In this document: piece by piece, positions 5,712 through 9,665 of the stretch
How positions within the stretch are numbered: position 1 is the first letter of the stretch
How the letters are laid out: the number at the start of each line of letters is the position of its first letter
Origin: Acidobacteriaceae bacterium
GTDB lineage: Bacteria > Acidobacteriota > Terriglobia > Terriglobales > Acidobacteriaceae
Assembly: GCA_025462805.1 (NCBI GenBank)
Contig: JAOAPJ010000231.1
Span: 1-9,665 of the forward strand
Direction of reading: 5' to 3'
Length of the DNA: 9,665 nt
Notes under the pieces: model-generated
The model's database searches: none
Told to the model about the DNA's origin: nothing
What the model saw: only the letters and a program-made list of their open reading frames with translations
Translations under genes and position numbers: made by a program

Positions 5712-6812
5712 ATGACCCTGCACCCGCAGCCAAAGCATCTGATCGCGTCATTGGCCGTTTTGCTGGTCACCAGCCACGCAGTCGCGCAAATCCAGCCAGC
5801 CACCAGCCCTGCCGCCACCATTGCCTCCACAGCCGTACAGCACAATTCGAGCTATATCGAGCCGGACGGCACCGCGCATATCAGCCGCATCGTCCCCATT
5901 CCTAGCTCACTCAGCCCCCAGGCGCAGGCCCTCCTTCGGCGTCCCGCGACGGACGTCAACAACGAGCCTGCGCTTCCACAGCGTCGCCAGATGCTGGACG
6001 CCTACCGAGCGAAGGCCCGGCAGCGGTGGCTTGAGGTCTGTCCCGCGGTCGTCATCGCGGAAGATATCGCAGGCGGCGTCCCCGTTTTGCGCGTCAATCC
6101 CCAGTCCGTGCCGGCGGCAAACAATGGAAAAGTGCTGCTCGCGCTCCACGGCGGCGGCTTCGACTCGGATTCCGGCAGTATCAGCGAGTCCATTCCGATC
6201 GCCTGCTACACGCAAGTCCCGGTGGTCGCGGCGCTCTATCGGCTTGCCCCGGAGCACCCCTTTCCGGCCGCCGTCGATGACGCTGTCGCCGTCTATCGCG
6301 AGCTGCTGAAAACCCACAAGCCGGACCAGATCGCGATCTATGGCACCTCGGCGGGCGCCATTCTCACCGGAGAGGTCGCCGTCCGCCTGAAGCAGCTTTC
6401 GCTTCCGGAGCCCGCAGCGCTGGGGATCTTCAGCGGCTTGGGCGACTTCTCGGAGGTCGACGACTCCTTTGCCCTCTACAGCCTGACGGGGTTGAGCGGC
6501 TACGTTGCACAGGAGACTACGGCGCGAAAGCCGTCGCCCTACCAGGGCAGCACCAACCCCAAGGACCCGGTCTTTTCGCCAATCTACGCCGACCTGCACG
6601 GCATGCCACCAACGCTCTTCGTCACCAGTGGTCGTGATCTGCTGTTCAGTGGAACCATCAACTTGCAGCGTGCCTTCCTGCGAGCCGGTGACGATGCACG
6701 CCTGGTCGTTTTTGAAGGATTACCCCACGCTTTCTGGTACGACCCCGAGCTGCCCGAGTCCATTGAAGCCAATCACCTCATGGCCAAATTCCTGGCCAGC
6801 CAACTCAAATAG
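5712..6812 (+). CDS. Secreted alpha/beta hydrolase, HSL (hormone-sensitive lipase)-type esterase
   Basis: A 366-residue protein with a Sec signal peptide: hydrophobic 10-20, cleavage after AVA (23-25) before Q26. A spacer and helical region to about 135 precede the catalytic domain. The HSL-family oxyanion motif HGGGF is at 146-150. The triad reads S213 in GTSAG (211-215), D309 in SGRDLLF and H339 in GLPHAFW. YRLAPEHPFPAAVDDAVAVY (176-195) is the hallmark HSL segment. The family hydrolyses short to medium acyl esters such as acetylated sugars, lipids or small aromatic esters. Secretion places it in the periplasm or outside, near the exported sugar oxidoreductases encoded just upstream. The start has the best Shine-Dalgarno in the window (GGAGGA). 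The 117-bp gap from the previous gene, with hairpins at both ends, suggests separate or tuned expression. Substrate not predictable. Confidence 0.93.
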   Translation: MTLHPQPKHLIASLAVLLVTSHAVAQIQPATSPAATIASTAVQHNSSYIEPDGTAHISRIVPIPSSLSPQAQALLRRPATDVNNEPALPQRRQMLDAYRAKARQRWLEVCPAVVIAEDIAGGVPVLRVNPQSVPAANNGKVLLALHGGGFDSDSGSISESIPIACYTQVPVVAALYRLAPEHPFPAAVDDAVAVYRELLKTHKPDQIAIYGTSAGAILTGEVAVRLKQLSLPEPAALGIFSGLGDFSEVDDSFALYSLTGLSGYVAQETTARKPSPYQGSTNPKDPVFSPIYADLHGMPPTLFVTSGRDLLFSGTINLQRAFLRAGDDARLVVFEGLPHAFWYDPELPESIEANHLMAKFLASQLK

Positions 6813-7063
6813 GCCGCAGCGCCTCTCATCCCAAACAATTTGTTCTTTACCCACCGGAGCGCCCGGCTGCTACCTCGCGCGACTGGGCTTCATCGCCCCC
6901 CAAGCTCAAATCGCCGGGAACGTGACCCAGGCGGTACCAACCTGAGTTACCGAGGTGTGTACTTTCTCCCTACGCTTTGAGCGAAAGCTGCATCCTAACC
7001 CGGAAGTTGTATGTCAGAGTTGCATAGGCACGCTACAGCAAGTCCGGCCAGTAAGGACCATCC
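6813..7063 (+). other. Intergenic region before the TonB gene
   Basis: These 251 bp carry no credible gene. An open frame at 6955-7221 runs into the TonB gene out of frame and is not protein-like. A short palindrome, AACAA-T-TTGTT (6834-6844), lies just after the hydrolase stop and could be a protein site or nothing. The right end holds the TonB ribosome-binding site AAGGA (7053-7057). I could not assign a -35/-10 promoter with confidence, nor any known RNA element. Confidence 0.5.
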
Positions 7064-8128
7064 ATGCATCCCACGCAGAAGATCAAAACCGAACGCGAAG
7101 AACTGGAACAGACCCGCCCCGCCCTGCACCTAGTGTCATTAGGCAGCAAGGCTCGCGTGCTCACTGCGGATTTCGCACATCGCTCCGCAGAGCCCCGCCT
7201 CTTCGACCCCATCGTGGATGAGCCCGTATGGACGACTATCTTCAACAATGTAAAGGGCATCTTCCGGAGCGAAGAGTTGCCGCCGCTGGTGCTGACATCG
7301 AAGCCGGTTGCGGTTCGGGATCCATTCCGCGTCAAACGCAGCCCAGTCTCGACCACCCTGGCCGTCATTACGCACGTGGCTGTTATCTCCTTCCTCGTCT
7401 GGTTGGCGATCGAGATGCGGATACATCAGAAGCCGGTGCCGCCCAAGCCCCAGGTGGCAGCCATAGACATCACTCCCTTCCGCCCGATCGCACCCCAGAT
7501 CGAGGCGATGGGTGGCGGCGGGGGTGGCGGCGCGCGAGAGGTAGTGCAGGCGCCCAAAGGGCGTCTGCCGAAGGTTTCTCAGACTCCAGTGACCCCACCG
7601 ATGGTTCTTAAGATCGATCATCCTAAGTTGGCAGCAGAGCCGACGATCAAGATGCCCCCAAACATCCAATTGGCGAACAATAACTTGCCGAATTTAGGCG
7701 ATCCGCGGACCAGCATTGTCGGTCCGGCATCGAACGGTAGCGGTTCGGGTGCGGGACTAGGGATTGGCGACGGCGGCGGGATTGGATCCGGCTCCGGTGC
7801 GGGCTATGGTGCCGGTGAGGGAGGCGGCTACGGCGGCGGTGTGTACCACGTGGGCGGCGGCGTGGCCCCGCCGGTCCTGATCCACTCCGTAGACGCGGAA
7901 TTCTCAGACGAGGCACGCCGTGCCAAGTTTGAGGGGGTCTCGGTGGTATCGCTCATCGTGGACGTGCACGGGATGCCGCAGCGGATCCGGGTGTCGCACA
8001 AGCTTGGTATGGGGCTGGATGAAAAGGCCGTCGAAGCCGTGCGCCAGTACAGATTCAAGCCCTCGATGTACCAGGGCAAACCTGTGCCAGTTGAGATTAC
8101 GGTCGAAGTGAACTTCCATCTGTACTAG
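7064..8128 (+). CDS. TonB-family energy transducer with glycine-rich linker
   Basis: A 354-residue inner-membrane protein. Residues 1-95 are a polar, probably cytoplasmic segment containing PPLVLTSKPVAVRDPF (73-88), a form I associate with acidobacterial TonB proteins. One transmembrane helix follows at about 97-117 (LAVITHVAVISFLVWLAIEM). The periplasmic linker has a short Pro-rich part (123-143), a Gly run (150-156), a mixed Pro segment to about 210 and a Gly/Ser-rich stretch at 224-266. The C-terminal TonB domain spans about 269-354: PPVLIHSVDAEFSDEARR, then GVSVVSLIVDVHGMPQRIRV, LDEKAVEAVRQYRFKPSMYQGKPVPVEITVEVNF. It should pass proton-motive energy to TonB-dependent outer-membrane receptors. 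No exbB or exbD lies nearby, so it must use partners encoded elsewhere. Start supported by AAGGA six bases upstream (7053-7057). It converges on the murJ-like gene. Confidence 0.92.
   Translation: MHPTQKIKTEREELEQTRPALHLVSLGSKARVLTADFAHRSAEPRLFDPIVDEPVWTTIFNNVKGIFRSEELPPLVLTSKPVAVRDPFRVKRSPVSTTLAVITHVAVISFLVWLAIEMRIHQKPVPPKPQVAAIDITPFRPIAPQIEAMGGGGGGGAREVVQAPKGRLPKVSQTPVTPPMVLKIDHPKLAAEPTIKMPPNIQLANNNLPNLGDPRTSIVGPASNGSGSGAGLGIGDGGGIGSGSGAGYGAGEGGGYGGGVYHVGGGVAPPVLIHSVDAEFSDEARRAKFEGVSVVSLIVDVHGMPQRIRVSHKLGMGLDEKAVEAVRQYRFKPSMYQGKPVPVEITVEVNFHLY
7812..7862 (+). repeat. Low-complexity glycine-codon tract inside the TonB gene
   Basis: Repeated GGC/GGT-rich codons here encode GAGEGGGYGGGVYHVGGG, the end of a Gly/Ser-rich linker that begins near 7730. 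Shorter Gly runs occur at 7510-7531. The tract is in frame and probably forms a flexible periplasmic spacer. It may vary in length between strains by slippage. Confidence 0.6.
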
Positions 8129-8162
8129 AGAGGACAAGCTCGCGCGAAGCGATCGCAGTTGA

Positions 8163-8200
8163 GTTGATAGATCCGGGGCGGCAGTCCCCGATCTATCAGC
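8163..8200. terminator. Long hairpin between convergent TonB and murJ-like genes
   Basis: GATAGAT (8166-8172) pairs with ATCTATC (8191-8197) and CGGGG (8174-8178) with CCCCG (8186-8190), leaving C8173 bulged and a 7-nt loop. T8165-A8198, a T-G wobble and G8163-C8200 extend it. It lies in the 67-bp gap between the two 3' ends and overlaps the murJ-like stop codon (8196-8198). Position and stability fit a bidirectional terminator, but no T-tract flanks it on either strand. Confidence 0.6.
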
Positions 8201-9665
8201 CTCTCCTGAACCGGCGCATCAGGCTCCCGGGGATAGGCACCTTCATCGCCGCAGTAGAGGCGACGTAAAGCGCACCGTAAGGAATCAGGATCGCGGCTGC
8301 GGCAAGCTGCGCGTTGCGGATCCGCAGATGGCGATGCAATAGGTAGCAGAGTGCGGACGCGAGCAGCGCTCCGAGCCAAAGGCGCACAACACGGCTGGCC
8401 GGGTAGTTTACGAGGCCGATGCGCCGGTCCAGTGAACGGCGAAGCAACGTGTACTCGACCCATGCGGCGAGCCCGGCCGAGAGGGTAAGGCCGGCGACAC
8501 CCCATCGTGGATCGATCCCGAGCAGGCGTGGCAAAGGCAACGAAAACAGGTAACCCAGCCCGAGGGTGAGGGCCACACGAACCATCGCAAAGTTGAGCGG
8601 CGTCCGGGTGTCCCGGAGTGCGTAGAAGGTTGACGAGTAGAGGCGGCCCGATGTGCCGGCAAGGAGCCCCACTCCGGATCCTGCCAGCGCGCTCCAGACG
8701 TAGATAACGTCATTGGCTCTGAAGTGGCCCGAGCGGTAAATGGCAGCCACCACGACGTCTCCAAGCACCACAAAAACGACCGCCGAAGGCACAACGAACC
8801 AGGCGATCTGGCTCAGGCCGGCGGCCACACGCCCACGTAGCTTGGCCGCGATCTCCTCGGCGGTACCTAGGGCGGCAGACATGGCCGGTAGTTCCGCGGC
8901 AGACACGGCCATGCCAAAGAGAGAAACGGGGAGTTGGTTGATGGTCTGCGCGTAGCTAAGCGCTGCGACTGCGCCGGTGGGCAGTAGGCTCGCCAGGATC
9001 TGGTCCACAAAAGCGCTGACTTGCACCACGCCGCGGCTGACGAAGACGGGGAAGAAGTTGCGCACGATCGTGCGGACGTGTTCCGAGCGGAAGGTGGCCT
9101 TGAGTTGGAGCGGGCTCAGCAGCTTCAACACAATCGGCACCTGCACCAGAAACTGCAAGGCAGATCCGACGACCGAGCCAACGGCGAGGGCAATGGCGAG
9201 GCGCGGCTCTGCCGTAACCGCGTCGCTGAGTCCCTGGCGGATCAGCCGATTGCCTTGCCAGATGAGCGTCCCGATCATAGCTAGGTTCCATACCACAGGC
9301 GCGGCGTACGAGAGAAAAAATTGGCGATGGCTGTTGAGAATGCCGAGGCACCAGGCTGACAGCACAAGTAGCGCCGCGCCCGGGAATAGGACGCGGACGA
9401 TCTGGATGGTCAGCAGACGCTTGTCGCCGTGGAAACCTGGGGCGATAACGTCGATCAGCCATGGCGTCAGGAGGACCCCACACAGCACGAGCACGGAGGC
9501 GACCAGCACCAGCAGCGCGAAGATGGCGCCGGCCGTACGCGTGGCTTCGTCGTGCCGCTTCTCGGCATTAAGGCGCGCGTATACCGGGATAAAGGATGCG
9601 GAGAGAACGCCCTCACCGAAGAGGTTCTGCAGCATGTTCGGAATGCGGAAGGCTGCCTTGAATGC
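8196..9665 (-). CDS. murJ: MurJ/MviN-family lipid II flippase, 5' end beyond the window
   Basis: At least 489 codons are present and the gene runs off the right edge. The frame stays open to base 9665 (AFKAAFRIPNM...), so the ATG at 9635 is internal, and about 20-50 N-terminal residues are missing. It belongs to the MVF branch of the MOP flippases: FRIPN then LFGEGVLSASFIPVYARL at the left, LSYAQTINQLPVSLFGMAVSAAELPAMS (counting M at 9635 as 1, residues 226-253), RSGHF (301-305) and FYALRDTRTPLNFAMVRV in the C-terminal half. About a dozen hydrophobic helices are visible, as expected of the 14-helix family. MurJ moves lipid II across the inner membrane for peptidoglycan synthesis. Oddly, the position of E. 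coli R52 is Q (codon 9627-9629) and that of R270 is T (8943-8945) by my alignment. It could be a divergent MurJ or a paralogue with another lipid substrate. Confidence 0.9.
   Translation of the reverse strand, partial: AFKAAFRIPNMLQNLFGEGVLSASFIPVYARLNAEKRHDEATRTAGAIFALLVLVASVLVLCGVLLTPWLIDVIAPGFHGDKRLLTIQIVRVLFPGAALLVLSAWCLGILNSHRQFFLSYAAPVVWNLAMIGTLIWQGNRLIRQGLSDAVTAEPRLAIALAVGSVVGSALQFLVQVPIVLKLLSPLQLKATFRSEHVRTIVRNFFPVFVSRGVVQVSAFVDQILASLLPTGAVAALSYAQTINQLPVSLFGMAVSAAELPAMSAALGTAEEIAAKLRGRVAAGLSQIAWFVVPSAVVFVVLGDVVVAAIYRSGHFRANDVIYVWSALAGSGVGLLAGTSGRLYSSTFYALRDTRTPLNFAMVRVALTLGLGYLFSLPLPRLLGIDPRWGVAGLTLSAGLAAWVEYTLLRRSLDRRIGLVNYPASRVVRLWLGALLASALCYLLHRHLRIRNAQLAAAAILIPYGALYVASTAAMKVPIPGSLMRRFRRG

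Noticed and set aside
4632..5738. Long minus-strand open frame (368 codons) opposite the Gfo/Idh/MocA gene
   Set aside because: It is an antisense shadow of a high-G+C gene: no recognisable domain, whereas the plus strand has a complete family signature.
6834..6844. Palindrome AACAA-T-TTGTT after the hydrolase gene
   Set aside because: Too short and isolated to call an operator without a second copy or a known regulator.
8149..8156. GCGATCGC octamer near the TonB stop
   Set aside because: It is the HIP1-type palindrome known from cyanobacteria, but a single copy in G+C-rich DNA has no weight.
9635..9635. ATG at 9635 as the murJ start
   Set aside because: The frame continues to the window edge and encodes the conserved AAFRIPN segment upstream of this Met, so it is internal.

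Overview
The window looks like chromosomal DNA from an acidobacterium, probably of the Terriglobales type (Terriglobus, Granulicella and relatives). The evidence is indirect: moderately high G+C coding sequence, a Gram-negative envelope (an outer-membrane barrel and a TonB protein), several Tat-exported sugar-type oxidoreductases, and a TonB protein whose cytoplasmic segment (PPLVLTSKPVAVRDPF) has the form I associate with that phylum. No rRNA or marker gene settles the taxonomy. I see no tRNA, rRNA, CRISPR array, insertion sequence or phage gene.

Layout. At the left is a small outer-membrane beta-barrel protein (+), convergent with a Tat-exported aldo/keto reductase (-). A 10-bp perfect hairpin lies between their ends. 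A 243-bp divergent region follows. After it come three co-directional (+) genes with short gaps of 72 and 94 bp: an exported PQQ-type sugar dehydrogenase beta-propeller, a Tat-exported xylose-isomerase-like TIM barrel, and a Tat-exported Gfo/Idh/MocA oxidoreductase. Next (+) is a secreted HSL-family alpha/beta hydrolase with a full catalytic triad. After a 251-bp gap comes a TonB-family energy transducer (+). It is convergent with a MurJ/MviN-family lipid flippase (-) that runs off the right edge, and a long hairpin lies between the two.

How the genes fit together. The aldo/keto reductase, the propeller dehydrogenase, the TIM-barrel isomerase/epimerase and the Gfo/Idh/MocA enzyme all carry export signals, three of them twin-arginine. 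Together they could oxidise or isomerise sugars or glycosides in the periplasm, possibly through keto-sugar or keto-glycoside intermediates. The secreted esterase-like hydrolase could remove acyl groups from the same substrates, but that is only inference from proximity. The outer-membrane barrel, TonB and MurJ are general envelope functions.

The points most worth a second look are the exported keto-sugar module, the loss of two arginines in the MurJ-like protein that are functionally important in characterised MurJ, the glycine-rich rather than proline-rich linker in TonB, a hairpin and small upstream ORF at the hydrolase start, and two possible decayed copies of a dispersed intergenic repeat.
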